Part shown: in pieces, positions 28,957 to 38,359 of the stretch
How the letters are laid out: every line of letters starts with the position of its first letter
How positions within the stretch are numbered: the stretch's first letter is position 1
Assembly: GCF_019049675.1 (NCBI RefSeq)
Contig: NZ_JAFMOW010000067.1
Location: 186,001-250,000 of the forward strand
Direction of reading: 5' to 3'
Source of the DNA: Rahnella bonaserana
Lineage (GTDB): Bacteria > Pseudomonadota > Gammaproteobacteria > Enterobacterales > Enterobacteriaceae
DNA: 64,000 nucleotides
Notes under the pieces: generated by a model
Told to the model about the DNA's origin: nothing
The model's input: only the letters and a program-made list of their open reading frames with translations
Database searches by the model: none
Translations under genes and position numbers: made by a program

Positions 28957-30240
28957 TTAACCAATCAGGCTAAATACGATGGCTGACATAGCAATCAGCC
29001 CCATAATCACCACGAACACATTGCTGATATGGCCGCTGTATTTTCTCATCGCAGGAACTTTACGAATCGCATACATAGGCATCAGGAATAACAGCATCGC
29101 AATAATCGGACCACCCAGCGTTTCGATCATACCCAGAATACTTGGATTCAGGGTAGCGACTAACCAGGTAGTTAATAACATGAAGATGCCGGTATAACGG
29201 TTCAGCGTTGGCAGGGCAATAGTTTTCCCTTTACCACGTAATGACTTAATTACCATGCCGTTGAAACCTTCACGCGCACCCAGATAATGGCCGAGGAAAG
29301 ATTTAGTAATCGCAATAAAGGCAATAAATGGCGCGATATATTCAATGACCGGGTTAGAGAAGTGGTTGGCTAAATAAGACAGAATAGACACGTTCTGCGA
29401 TTTAGCTTCCATCAGGTCTGCCGGAGACAGGCTCAGTACGCAGCTGAAGACGAAGAACATCACGGTGATAACCATCATGATGTGGCTAAATGCCAGAATA
29501 CGTGAACATTTTTTCTCAGCGTCTTCGCCATACTCTTTGCGTTTTGCGACAGCGAAAGAGGAGATAATCGGCGAGTGGTTAAAGGAGAACACCATCACCG
29601 GAATGACCAGCCACAATGTCATCAGCATGCCGTGACCTACGCCATTGCCGGACATAGAGACGTTTTCAAACACTGACGTATTCCAGTTAGGAATAAGGTA
29701 CAGCGCCAGCGCCATCAGCACCGCAACAAACGGGAAGACCAGAATACTCATCGCTTTTACGATCATATCCTGACCGAAATACACCAGCGTCATTAAGCCC
29801 AAAATGAGGATCAGAGACAGCAACGCACGCGGTGGCGCATTCATATGCATCTGGTGAGTAATAAAACTCTCAACCGTATTGGTGATCGCCACGCTGTAAA
29901 CCAGCAGAATAGGATAAATGGCGAAGAAATAAAGCAGGGTAATTAATTTACCGGCCGAAATACCGAAATGCTCTTCCACGACTTCCGTAATATCTTCACC
30001 GGCATTCTTTCCGGATAATACAAACCGGGTTAATCCGCGGTGAGCGAAGAATGTCATTGGGAAGGCGAGAATCGCCATAATGATTAATGGAATGAGACCG
30101 CCGATACCGGCATTAATAGGAAGAAAGAGAACACCTGCACCAATTGCTGTTCCATATAAACCTAACATCCACATAGTGTCAGTTTTACGCCAGGAACTTA
30201 CCGATTTTTTAGACAGCGTCCCGATTGTTGTATTATCCAT
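28957..30240 (-). CDS. sdaC: Serine/H+ symporter SdaC
   Basis: A 427-residue HAAAP-family transporter with about eleven membrane segments (W-M-L-G-L-Y-G-T-A-I-G-A-G-V-L-F-L-P near the N-terminus, V-F-S-F-N-H-S-P-I-I-S-S-F centrally). It imports serine with protons and feeds the downstream dehydratase 105 bp away on the same strand. E. coli sdaC is under CRP and Lrp control; a CRP-like site lies upstream here. Confidence 0.95.
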   Translation of the reverse strand: MDNTTIGTLSKKSVSSWRKTDTMWMLGLYGTAIGAGVLFLPINAGIGGLIPLIIMAILAFPMTFFAHRGLTRFVLSGKNAGEDITEVVEEHFGISAGKLITLLYFFAIYPILLVYSVAITNTVESFITHQMHMNAPPRALLSLILILGLMTLVYFGQDMIVKAMSILVFPFVAVLMALALYLIPNWNTSVFENVSMSGNGVGHGMLMTLWLVIPVMVFSFNHSPIISSFAVAKRKEYGEDAEKKCSRILAFSHIMMVITVMFFVFSCVLSLSPADLMEAKSQNVSILSYLANHFSNPVIEYIAPFIAFIAITKSFLGHYLGAREGFNGMVIKSLRGKGKTIALPTLNRYTGIFMLLTTWLVATLNPSILGMIETLGGPIIAMLLFLMPMYAIRKVPAMRKYSGHISNVFVVIMGLIAMSAIVFSLIG

Positions 30241-30837
30241 GATTCCTCAGCACCTAATTATAAAAATAATTCCGTTTCCCCAGGAATGGTTGATGTTTTT
30301 TTACTGCACCCGTCATCAAAAAAACCACCCTGACGGATAAAACATACCATTAATGCGGGCATGATACCTATCAGCAGCATAAAAATCTGGATAACCGCAT
30401 AGCTTTGAGATCATGGTCACGAATATCTTTAAAACGCGGACTGATATTCCTTTAAATTCCAAACCATTAACATTTTCTCTAATTTAAATTCATCAAATAG
30501 TGATTACGGTAACATCTATTTTTTGTGATATTTTGTTATGCCCGTGACTATTATTTAAATAACGATTGAAATACCAGCAACATGTATTATTTATAGTCTG
30601 ACTCCCTGAACTAAATTGTTCATAAATTAACCGATCCCTTCACCTCTTAAAAAAACGGAATACGTTAACATTCCTTCTGAATTTCCTCTGTTTTCTGACT
30701 TGTGTAAAAAATACGCCACAACTCCACCGCAGTTACAGAAGGAAATTTTTTACACTTACGCTTTCGGAACTATTGCCGATAAAGTTATTCTTACGCTGGG
30801 GAAATCATTTCAACCGGAAGAAACACAGAGCGACTCA
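30241..30837. promoter_or_regulatory. Divergent region sdaC / yfiR with CRP-like site
   Basis: About 600 AT-rich bp between sdaC and yfiR. TGAGATCATGGTCACG at 30406-30421 matches the CRP consensus at 8 of 10 key positions, about 170 bp from sdaC. No small gene is supported. Confidence 0.45.
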
Positions 30838-31425
30838 ATGGGAAAAGCCCGATCACCTTTTTGCCCGCCAGCAGGGACATCACTACGCCGTTTTATTAAG
30901 GCTGCGTATGGCATTGTCCTGCTGCTGATGCTGATGGTCGCTCCGCTGACATCGGGTGTTGCACAAGAAAGCGATCCGCAGGCGGATGCGGCTGTCGCGC
31001 AGACCGTCAACGGCATCCTGAGCTATTCGCGCTGGCCGGGCGCAACCCCCACGTCCGTCTTAACGCTTTGCATCATCCCTCCCGTGAAATACGCCGCGCA
31101 ACTTACCCCGGATGGCAGCGCATTCACCGGCCGGCCACTCAAAGTCATGACGCTTCCGTTCGACAGCCCGCTGCTCACATCGGAGTGCGATGCTATTTAT
31201 TCCGGCAACATGACAACGGAACAGCAGGCAGATTTACATCAGCGCCTGGAAGGCCATGCAATTCTCACTATCGGTGAACAGGATGATGCCTGTGCATTAC
31301 TGAATGCGTTTTGTCTGGTGATGACGCCACTTCACACCGGATTCAAATTGAATCTGGACACGCTGTCCCGCAGCGGCGTGCGGGTAAATCCCGCCGTATT
31401 ACAACTTGCCAGGGAAAAGGAGTGA
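30838..31425 (+). CDS. yfiR: YfiR-like periplasmic repressor of DgcN
   Basis: A 195-residue exported protein of the YfiR/DUF4154 family: signal segment at about 20-43, then V-N-G-I-L-S-Y-S-R-W-P, C-I-I-P-P, paired cysteines (C-D-A-I-Y-S-G; D-A-C-A-L-L-N-A-F-C-L-V) and L-N-L-D-T-L-S-R-S-G-V-R-V-N-P. In E. coli and Pseudomonas YfiR binds the periplasmic part of YfiN (DgcN) and keeps it off; its disulfides sense redox state. An in-frame extension to 30700 has no signal-peptide logic; the ATG at 30838 was chosen. It is 2 bp from dgcN. Confidence 0.85.
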   Translation: MGKARSPFCPPAGTSLRRFIKAAYGIVLLLMLMVAPLTSGVAQESDPQADAAVAQTVNGILSYSRWPGATPTSVLTLCIIPPVKYAAQLTPDGSAFTGRPLKVMTLPFDSPLLTSECDAIYSGNMTTEQQADLHQRLEGHAILTIGEQDDACALLNAFCLVMTPLHTGFKLNLDTLSRSGVRVNPAVLQLAREKE

Positions 31426-31427
31426 CC

Positions 31428-32708
31428 ATGAAAAACAAAATTCCTGTTCCTGAGGTTGAACAGTCAGGCCAGCGTCCGACGCTGAGCGCTGCACTGAACC
31501 GAATTCATGTGATTGTGATTTTAACGGCGATCGGTCTCGCCGGTTTCCTGCTGACGTTGCTGGCGTTAATCGCCCTGCGTTCTCACGCGGAAAGCAATCT
31601 GCAACTGACCGCGCGCGCCATCGGTTACACCACGGAAGCCGCACTGGTCTTTAATGACCCTGCGGCGGCGCATGACTCGCTGGAATTTATCGCCAGACGC
31701 GGCGATTTCACGCAGGCAAAAATTCTGACGCCGGCGGGTGCGACATTCACCGAGTGGCAGCGTCCGATCCACAGCAACTGGGACAAACTGGGTCAGTTCG
31801 TCGGCCATGTGGCGTTTCCCGAGCCCGTAACCGTCCCGGTGGTGCATTCCGGCTCGGTCATCGGCACCATCTGGCTTGAGGGTAACGGCAGCAGTCTGAT
31901 TGGCTTCCTGGCGGAAACTATCCTGAGCCTGCTCGGTTGTCTGGTGCTGACCGCGCTGGTCGCGCTGTATTTTTCCCGCCGGATGCAAAAAGGCATCGTC
32001 GATGCTCTCGGCCACATTACGCATGTCACCCATGAAGTCAGTGCGAACCGGTCGTTTAATCTGCGCGTTCCTTCCGCGCCGATTGTCGAGCTGCATACAC
32101 TGAGCCAGGACTTCAACAGCCTGCTGACCGAGCTGGAAGCCTGGGAAAATCACATGAGGAACGAGAACGTTTCGCTGACAAAAAAAGCGTTGCACGACGG
32201 CCTGACCGGTCTGCATAATCGCGCGTTTTTCATTGATACCCTTAATCAGTGTTTCAATCCGGTGCGCGCACCGCTATCGCTGGCGTTGCTGTTCATCGAT
32301 GTTGATAATTTTAAGGAAATCAATGATTCACTCGGGCACGCCGCCGGCGACCGGGTGCTGATGGTGATTGGCGAAAGACTGGCAAAAACCCTGCGTAAGG
32401 GGGATGTGCTGGCCCGTCTGGGCGGCGATGAATTTGCCATTCTGCTTGAGCCGATGATCTCTACCGCCGAAGCAGTGGCGTTCGCCGAGCGGATTGTCGA
32501 GATCATGAAAACGCCGGTCATTTTGCTCAACAACAAAACGCTGGATGTGTCACTCAGCATCGGCATTGCGCTTTCGCCTTCACAGGCAAACAGTGCGAAA
32601 GAAATTCTCGAAAAGGCCGATGAGGCCATGTATCGCTCTAAAAGAATATCCGGCAGTTGCTGGCATGTGTCTTCAGGCATGCCGCTTCCTGTCGCGATGA
32701 AACACTAA
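31428..32708 (+). CDS. dgcN: Diguanylate cyclase DgcN (YfiN)
   Basis: A 426-residue inner-membrane diguanylate cyclase: membrane helix about 29-51, periplasmic CHASE8-type domain, second helix about 155-180, HAMP region, and a GGDEF domain with intact G-G-D-E-F and an inhibitory-site R-K-G-D five residues before it. Its activity is set by YfiR and released when YfiB traps YfiR (family knowledge). The ATG at 31428, after AAGGAG, follows the yfiR stop by 2 bp. Confidence 0.9.
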   Translation: MKNKIPVPEVEQSGQRPTLSAALNRIHVIVILTAIGLAGFLLTLLALIALRSHAESNLQLTARAIGYTTEAALVFNDPAAAHDSLEFIARRGDFTQAKILTPAGATFTEWQRPIHSNWDKLGQFVGHVAFPEPVTVPVVHSGSVIGTIWLEGNGSSLIGFLAETILSLLGCLVLTALVALYFSRRMQKGIVDALGHITHVTHEVSANRSFNLRVPSAPIVELHTLSQDFNSLLTELEAWENHMRNENVSLTKKALHDGLTGLHNRAFFIDTLNQCFNPVRAPLSLALLFIDVDNFKEINDSLGHAAGDRVLMVIGERLAKTLRKGDVLARLGGDEFAILLEPMISTAEAVAFAERIVEIMKTPVILLNNKTLDVSLSIGIALSPSQANSAKEILEKADEAMYRSKRISGSCWHVSSGMPLPVAMKH

Positions 32709-32717
32709 AAGGAATTA

Positions 32718-33221
32718 ATGACTATGAAGACCTGCAATACGTTCAAATCCTGGTATCAGTTCGCCGCAATGGGGCTGTGCATTGTGCTGCTGGCCGCCTG
32801 TCAGAGTAAACCTGCGGGATTAACACCGGAACAGATCGCCGTGCTGCAAAAGAACGGTTTCTCCCAGACCGATGCGGGCTGGGAACTGGGACTGGATGCC
32901 AAAGTTCTGTTTGGCAATAATCAGGATAAGCTTTCCGCCGAAAGTAAGCAGTCAGTGGAAAAACTGGCGGGCGAACTTCTGCACGTCGGCCTGAACAAGG
33001 TCAATCTCGACGGCCATACCGATAACTACGGTGATCCGGCTTACAACAACGATTTGTCGCTGCGCCGCGCTGACACCGTCGCCGCCGCCTTTGCCGATGC
33101 CGGAATGCCGCGCGCCAATATCCATACCCGTGGACTGGGCCAGAGCAAACCTGTCGCCAGCAATAAAACCCAGGCCGGACGCGCTCAGAACCGCCGCGTG
33201 TCTGTGATTATTGTGGTTTAA
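32718..33221 (+). CDS. yfiB: OmpA-like lipoprotein YfiB
   Basis: A 167-residue outer-membrane lipoprotein with a lipobox L-L-A-A-C at about residues 24-28, then an OmpA-family peptidoglycan-binding domain (D-G-H-T-D-N-Y-G, N-x-x-L-S-L-R-R-A, R-A-Q-N-R-R-V). It sequesters YfiR in the periplasm and so activates DgcN. It is 9 bp after dgcN, the third gene of the yfiR-dgcN-yfiB operon. Its last 14 bp overlap the 3' end of the LysR gene on the other strand. Confidence 0.9.
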   Translation: MTMKTCNTFKSWYQFAAMGLCIVLLAACQSKPAGLTPEQIAVLQKNGFSQTDAGWELGLDAKVLFGNNQDKLSAESKQSVEKLAGELLHVGLNKVNLDGHTDNYGDPAYNNDLSLRRADTVAAAFADAGMPRANIHTRGLGQSKPVASNKTQAGRAQNRRVSVIIVV

Positions 33222-34095
33222 CCGACAACAATCCCACCAGATGCAGCGCCGCCTTGCAGTTATCCGTTCTGCGCCAGGCGAGCGCGATCTGCGTCGTTAA
33301 TGTCTGCCCTGCCAGGGGCAGACACCTCACATTGGCTTCATCAATCTTACTCAGCGACGCCGGTATCAGCGCGTAACCAAATCCTGTCGCCACCATACTC
33401 AGCGCCGAGGTAATCTGCGGACACTGCTGCCCGTAGCGCGGCGAAAATCCAGCCTCTTCACACGCATGCGTGACGGCATCATAAAGCCCCGGCGATAAAT
33501 CTCGCGGGAAGGTGATCAGCGTATCGTGGCGCAGCGCCGACAGCCGGACTTCCTTTCCCTGACTGAGCGGATGGGTTTTGGGCAGCGCCACCATCATTTC
33601 CTCGATATCCAGCACCTTAAAACTGAACTCTTTGCTGCGCTCGCATGGCAGACGGATAAACGCCGCATCCAGCGCGCCCTCGCTCATTGCCGTCATCAGC
33701 CCCGCCATGTCCTTTTCCAGCGGTTCGAGAACCATGCCCGGATATTTATCCCGAAAGCGATGCAGCAACGCAAAAACCTGCGGGTTAAACGCCGTCGACG
33801 TGGCAAAGCCGAGTCGCAGCGTACCGTTCATACCACGCGCAACGGCGCGGGTGCGCTCAAGGGCGGCATCGGTCAGTTTGATGATCGTTTGTGCGTCGTC
33901 GTAGAGCACTTTTCCGGCTTCGGTGAGTTCGACGCCACGGGTCAGGCGTTTGAGTAAAGGAGTACCGATTTCATGTTCGAGCCGCTGGATTTGCTGGCTC
34001 AGCGGAGGCTGGGAGATCCCAAGCTGTTCGGCAGCACGGGTGAAGTGTCCCGTCTCTGCTACCGCGACAAAATAGCGCAGGTGACGAAGTTCCAT
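33208..34095 (-). CDS. budR: LysR-type activator of the acetoin genes (BudR/AlsR)
   Basis: A 295-residue LysR regulator with helix-turn-helix H-F-T-R-A-A-E-Q-L-G-I-S-Q-P-P-L-S-Q-Q (about 17-36) and a substrate-binding domain (about 90-290). It is divergent from budA-budB with 103 bp between starts, the classical budR/budABC layout, in which acetate and low pH induce the operon. The E-L-R-H-L-R-Y-F-V-A-V start is typical of BudR/AlsR/BenM relatives. Confidence 0.87.
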   Translation of the reverse strand: MELRHLRYFVAVAETGHFTRAAEQLGISQPPLSQQIQRLEHEIGTPLLKRLTRGVELTEAGKVLYDDAQTIIKLTDAALERTRAVARGMNGTLRLGFATSTAFNPQVFALLHRFRDKYPGMVLEPLEKDMAGLMTAMSEGALDAAFIRLPCERSKEFSFKVLDIEEMMVALPKTHPLSQGKEVRLSALRHDTLITFPRDLSPGLYDAVTHACEEAGFSPRYGQQCPQITSALSMVATGFGYALIPASLSKIDEANVRCLPLAGQTLTTQIALAWRRTDNCKAALHLVGLLSVKPQ

Positions 34096-34198
34096 ATCAA
34101 AAACGTCTCAAAGTGAACACCTCCTCATATTGGAACTCAGGGCGGAATGGGGTCAACCTTTTAGTTAGCAAAGTTAATTATTCGACGGAGACCCCTGC

Positions 34199-34981
34199 AT
34201 GAAAAACCATTCCGAATCCTGCTCCTGCATGGCGGACATTGCCCGCACCGCAACAGCGTTTAAACATCAGCATCCTGACCGCGTTTTATATCAGTCGTCG
34301 CTGATGAGCGCCCTGCTGAGCGGTGTGTATGAAGGCAACACCACAATGGCAGACCTGCTGGAACACGGCGATTTTGGTCTCGGTACCTTCAACCATCTCG
34401 ACGGCGAACTGATCGCGTTCAACAGCAACATCTTCCAGTTACGCGGCGACGGCAGCGCCCGGCGCGCCCTTCCTGAACAAAAAACACCTTTCGCCGTCAT
34501 GACATTCTTTAACCCGACTGATGAATACGTGATTGATCGCCCGCACAGCCGCGAGCAAATCCACAAGGTGATCGACGACGTCGTCGCCAGCCAGAACACC
34601 TTCTGCGCCCTGCGCATTGATGGCGAGTTCAGCCGCGTCGAGACCCGTACCGTGCCGGAACAGCACCGCCCGTATAAACCGATGCTGGAAGCCATCGAAG
34701 CCCAGCCGACGTTTCATATCGAACACAGCCAGGGCGTGCTGATTGGATTTCTGACACCGGCCTATATGCAGGGCATTAACGTGGCGGGCTATCACGAGCA
34801 TTTTATCAATCAGGAACGCAGCAGCGGCGGCCATGTGCTGGATTATCAGGTTGAGCGCGGCGTGCTGACCTTCGGCACGGTCGAAAAGCTGTTGATCGAC
34901 TTTCCGCAGGACAGCGATTTCCTGCATGCCAACTTATGCCCTGATGATTTAAATGATGCGATTCAGTCGGTTGAAAGTTAA
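34199..34981 (+). CDS. budA: Alpha-acetolactate decarboxylase
   Basis: A 260-residue zinc enzyme that converts (S)-alpha-acetolactate to (R)-acetoin. Family segments are clear: [25 protein letters not shown]-x-L-D-G-E, and the zinc-binding H-I-E-H-S-Q and [13 protein letters not shown] ribosome-binding site precedes the ATG. It is the first gene of a budA-budB operon. Confidence 0.95.
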   Translation: MKNHSESCSCMADIARTATAFKHQHPDRVLYQSSLMSALLSGVYEGNTTMADLLEHGDFGLGTFNHLDGELIAFNSNIFQLRGDGSARRALPEQKTPFAVMTFFNPTDEYVIDRPHSREQIHKVIDDVVASQNTFCALRIDGEFSRVETRTVPEQHRPYKPMLEAIEAQPTFHIEHSQGVLIGFLTPAYMQGINVAGYHEHFINQERSSGGHVLDYQVERGVLTFGTVEKLLIDFPQDSDFLHANLCPDDLNDAIQSVES

Positions 34982-35007
34982 CAGCCGCAGACAGAAGGAT
35001 GAAAACC

Positions 35008-36684
35008 ATGAAAAACTCAGACAGTAAAACCGACTGGAATTGCGGTGCGGATCTGGTCGTCGCGCAGCTTGAAGCACAGGGCGTCAAACACGTGTTCGGT
35101 ATTCCCGGCGCTAAAATCGACCGGGTTTTTGATTCGCTGGTCGATTCCCACATCAAAACTATTCCGGTACGCCACGAAGCCAACGCCGCCTTTATGGCCG
35201 GTGCCGTTGGCCGCCTGACCGGAAAAGCCGGCGTCGCGCTGGTCACCTCCGGCCCCGGCTGCTCAAACCTGATCACCGGCGTCGCCACCGCGACATCCGA
35301 AGGCGATCCGCTGGTCGCACTCGGCGGTGCCGTTAAACGCGCCGACCACGTGAAACAGGTGCACCAGACCATGGACACCGTGGCGATGTTCCGCCCGGTC
35401 ACCAAGTATTCTGCCGAAGTCACTTCGCCCTCTGCGCTGGCCGAAGTGCTGGCAAACGGCTTTCGCGCCGCCGAGTTCGGGCGTCCGGGTGCGGCATTTA
35501 TCAGCCTGCCGATGGATATCGTCAACGAACCAGCCAGCGGTAAATTACTCACCTCGCAACCGCCGGTACTGGGCAGCGCGCCGCACGACGCAATATTGCA
35601 GGTCGCAAAGTTACTGAAACAGGCAAAAAATCCGGTGCTGCTGCTGGGCCTGATGGCCAGCCAGCCGCGTAACGCCGAAGCAATACGCCGTCTGTTGCAC
35701 AAAAGCGATCTGCCGGTCACCAGCACCTATCAGGCGGCGGGGGTTATCGATCAGGCTTCCTTCCACCGCTTCGCCGGTCGCGTCGGTCTGTTCAACAATC
35801 AGGCCGGTGACCGCCTGCTTCGCAATGCAGATCTGGTGATCACCATCGGTTACAGCCCGGTCGAATATGAACCGGCGCAATGGAGTAACGGCACCGCTGA
35901 ACTGGTGCACATCGACGTCATACCTGCCGAGACCGACAGCGACTATCTGCCGGACGTCGAACTGGTCGGCGACATTGCCGACACATTGGATCTGCTGACG
36001 GAACAGATCCCCCAACGCATCGATCTTAGCGCCTCAGCCATCGCTATCCTCGAGGATCGCCGCCAGCAACGTGAACTGCTGGCCCAGAAAGGCCGCAGCC
36101 TGAACCAGTTTGCGATCCACCCGCTGCGTCTGGTACGCGCGATGCAGGACATCGTCAACAGCGACGTCACCCTGTGCGTCGATATGGGCAGTTTCCACAT
36201 CTGGATCGCCCGCTACCTTTACAGCTTCCGCGCCCGTCAGGTGCTGATTTCCAACGGTCAGCAAACCATGGGCGTCGCACTGCCGTGGGCAATCGGCGCT
36301 GCGCTGGTCGATCCCGGCCGCAAAGTGGTTTCCGTATCCGGCGACGGCGGCTTTATGCAATCAAGCATGGAACTGGAAACCGCCGTCCGTCTGGGCGTCA
36401 ACCTGCTGCACATCATCTGGGTCGATGAGGCCTACAACATGGTGGCAATCCAGGAAGAGAAAAAATACCAGCGCACCTCCGGCATCCAGTTCGGCCCGAT
36501 TGATTTCAAAGCCTACGCCGACGCCTTCGGCGCCAAAGGTTTTGCCGTCACCTCCGCCGAAACGCTGGAAAGCACCCTCCGCGCCGCCATGGACGTACAA
36601 GGCCCCGCCGTCGTCGCCGTCCCGGTGGATTACAGTGATAACGCGTTACTGATGGGGCAGCTGGAGATGGGAAGGATTTTTTAG
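35008..36684 (+). CDS. budB: Catabolic acetolactate synthase
   Basis: A 558-residue ThDP enzyme that joins two pyruvates into alpha-acetolactate for acetoin/butanediol fermentation. The catalytic glutamate is in R-H-E-A-N-A-A-F-M, and the ThDP/Mg motif is G-D-G-G-F-M-Q-S...N. It lacks the FAD-linked regulatory partner used by the biosynthetic enzymes. Of two near ATGs (34999 and 35008), the second has AAGGA at proper spacing. No budC (butanediol dehydrogenase) follows; the operon ends at a terminator. Confidence 0.95.
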   Translation: MKNSDSKTDWNCGADLVVAQLEAQGVKHVFGIPGAKIDRVFDSLVDSHIKTIPVRHEANAAFMAGAVGRLTGKAGVALVTSGPGCSNLITGVATATSEGDPLVALGGAVKRADHVKQVHQTMDTVAMFRPVTKYSAEVTSPSALAEVLANGFRAAEFGRPGAAFISLPMDIVNEPASGKLLTSQPPVLGSAPHDAILQVAKLLKQAKNPVLLLGLMASQPRNAEAIRRLLHKSDLPVTSTYQAAGVIDQASFHRFAGRVGLFNNQAGDRLLRNADLVITIGYSPVEYEPAQWSNGTAELVHIDVIPAETDSDYLPDVELVGDIADTLDLLTEQIPQRIDLSASAIAILEDRRQQRELLAQKGRSLNQFAIHPLRLVRAMQDIVNSDVTLCVDMGSFHIWIARYLYSFRARQVLISNGQQTMGVALPWAIGAALVDPGRKVVSVSGDGGFMQSSMELETAVRLGVNLLHIIWVDEAYNMVAIQEEKKYQRTSGIQFGPIDFKAYADAFGAKGFAVTSAETLESTLRAAMDVQGPAVVAVPVDYSDNALLMGQLEMGRIF

Positions 36685-36704
36685 GGGGGATTTCAGGAAA
36701 GGTT

Positions 36705-36728
36705 AAAACGCCCTTGTTAGGGCGTTTT
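36705..36728. terminator. Terminator of budA-budB, spanning the HNH gene stop
   Basis: AAAACGCCC-TTGTTA-GGGCGTTTT with T tracts on both strands. The stop codon of the convergent HNH gene (36717-36719 on the minus strand) sits in the loop, so one hairpin serves both genes. Confidence 0.85.
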
Positions 36729-37550
36729 CTTACTCGCGGCAATCATATCTTTCAGCTCATCAATCGAGAGCGTACGATCTTTTTTGCGATGTATGATCCC
36801 ATGGCAGTTAGCGCAGACGGGAACGAGATCTGTTTTGGGGTTTACAATCTTAGACATCCCAAATTCTGAAACAGGTACAACGTGATGAATATGAATAAAG
36901 TCCTTTGCATATTCTCCGTAAAAATCACCGAAGTTGAAGCCACAAGCGAAGCAGGTAGTGCCATGTATACTTTTTGCCAGCTTCTTCAACTTTGGGTTTC
37001 TTTCATACTTTGTAACGAACTTCGAAGTTTTCTTCCCTTCCTCATATGAAACCAGAGATTCCTCATCGGTTGCATCTTCTTGAAGGATTTCTTCACTCTC
37101 GATGTCGTCCATAATAAAGCGTGATTCAGTTAGCGCAGACGCAACAGTAATATCAGCAAAGACTTCCCCTGAAATGGGGCGAACGCTAAAACGCCAGTAA
37201 TTAGATTTTTGCTGCTCGGGAATTTCTTCATAATAAACACCGTCATTTTTAGCCAGAACGGCCTGTTCAAACGGTTGAAACTCTGTCAGTACTGCATATA
37301 GATGACCGGCTTCATCCGGTCTGATCTCGCTTATTCGCCCGATCCCAAAATAGTGCGGTGCATCTGACAAGCGCTTTGACGAATACTCTTTGTTCCCTGG
37401 CTTTAGCCTCCCTTTGTAATACACATAACGCATTCCAGGGGTGAGTGACTTTTGATACTGCTTAGGAAAATGATATCGCTCGCCAGTTTTGTCATCCCAT
37501 TTGGAGTCATCACTCTCCGCAAGAACGACACACATCTCTTCGTCCATCAT
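36717..37550 (-). CDS. HNH endonuclease, restriction type
   Basis: A 277-residue protein. The C-terminal HNH nuclease (about 185-270) has a zinc ribbon (C-F-A-C and C-A-N-C), the I-H-I-H-H core with catalytic His, then asparagine in N-P-K-T-D-L-V-P-V and the C-H-G-I-I-H-R end. The N-terminal 160 residues contain a Y-Y-K-G-R...H-Y-F-G-I-G-R-I segment suggesting a PUA/EVE-like or related fold that could read modified bases, as in COG3183/McrA-like proteins. It probably cuts DNA and may be a stand-alone modification-dependent nuclease. It is alone on its strand, with no methyltransferase nearby, between fermentation genes and a porin, so probably acquired. Confidence 0.75.
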   Translation of the reverse strand: MMDEEMCVVLAESDDSKWDDKTGERYHFPKQYQKSLTPGMRYVYYKGRLKPGNKEYSSKRLSDAPHYFGIGRISEIRPDEAGHLYAVLTEFQPFEQAVLAKNDGVYYEEIPEQQKSNYWRFSVRPISGEVFADITVASALTESRFIMDDIESEEILQEDATDEESLVSYEEGKKTSKFVTKYERNPKLKKLAKSIHGTTCFACGFNFGDFYGEYAKDFIHIHHVVPVSEFGMSKIVNPKTDLVPVCANCHGIIHRKKDRTLSIDELKDMIAASKKTP

Positions 37551-38019
37551 CTACTGATACCTGTTAATTGAATCAATAGGTTGGAAGTATAATGGGTTCT
37601 TAATTGCTTACAACTCATGCATTTAATTTTTGAATAGTTTGGCAACTCTTCCTCTCGAAAGACTCAGTAAATAACGTATTTACACGTTCAGTTTCATCCC
37701 TTTTCCAAGACATCTCGCAAAACTGATAACTGCCTAAAAATTCCTCTCACTGTATAAATTCCCACGTATTAGACTCTCTTCGCTGCGGCAAAATCCGCAG
37801 TTAGAATTAGCGTTCTGTCCCAGTTTGGTGCCATCAACTCTATGAAAATAGGGTGAATATGGTACGGTCTGCACTCACCCAAATTATGGTGGCTCAGACA
37901 GTGGCTTCTCACGAAGCACCGGATTCCAGACTGGCCGGAACGCTAACGCTGTTTGAGCTGCCACCATCGGGATTAGCGTCTCTGGAGGTAGTTAATCAAC
38001 TATCAGCTGGAGTATTAAA
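37551..38019. other. Non-coding stretch before the small overlapping ORFs
   Basis: About 470 bp. An open frame runs from 37853 in the frame of the 73-residue gene (38072), but it has no credible ribosome-binding site and no recognised product. The sequence at 37800-38000 has the look of satellite-phage regulatory DNA. Confidence 0.35.
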
Positions 38020-38079
38020 ATGGAATTTTCTAACACTGCTTTTTCAAACACCTCCGCACCGGAGGCCCACAATGCCTAA
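38020..38079 (+). CDS. Putative 19-residue leader peptide
   Basis: ATG with GGAG 7 nt upstream opens a 19-codon frame (MEFSNTAFSNTSAPEAHNA) whose stop overlaps the start of the next gene by 8 nt. The overlap suggests translational coupling. No function is known; support is the ribosome-binding site and the coupling only. Confidence 0.4.
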   Translation: MEFSNTAFSNTSAPEAHNA

Positions 38080-38293
38080 CCTTTACGACAATACCCCGTT
38101 GGAACTGGAAGAGATCGTCGATCACTGTCGTGCGTTGTCTTATGCCATTGTGTCGCTGGATAATCCGCAGGCGAAAGACCTGCTGGGATATATTCTGTGT
38201 GAACGGCTGGAAGTGCTGTATCAGACGCTGGAAATGCCCTTTGGCGATGACGACGTGGTGGCTATAGAAGTGACGGAAGCACTCACACACTAA
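38072..38293 (+). CDS. Small acidic hypothetical protein
   Basis: A 73-residue acidic protein (M-P-N-L-Y-D-N-T-P-L-E-L-E-E...) with GGAGG 7 nt before the ATG. It has no signal peptide or membrane segment and is probably all helical. The style (a short coupled leader, then a small acidic protein) is seen in P4-like satellite prophages, and no integrase or other phage gene is present, so it may be a remnant. I do not recognise the family. Confidence 0.5.
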   Translation: MPNLYDNTPLELEEIVDHCRALSYAIVSLDNPQAKDLLGYILCERLEVLYQTLEMPFGDDDVVAIEVTEALTH

Positions 38294-38315
38294 GCGGATT
38301 TACAGACGTAAAAAA

Positions 38316-38335
38316 GCCAGCGCAACTGCGCTGGC
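38316..38335 (-). terminator. Intrinsic terminator of the porin gene
   Basis: GCCAGCGCA-AC-TGCGCTGGC followed on the minus strand by TTTTTTA, 25 bp after the porin stop. Confidence 0.88.
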
Positions 38336-38359
38336 CTGATGATCCACGAGGCGGGTGAA

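Noticed and set aside
37853-38071. In-frame 5' extension of the 73-residue gene
   Set aside because: The GGAGG-ATG at 38072 is a much better start, and the extension overlaps the leader ORF; no product was recognised.
36717-38300. Complete prophage or integrative element between budB and the porin
   Set aside because: Only an HNH nuclease and two tiny ORFs are seen; no integrase, att repeats, capsid or portal genes.
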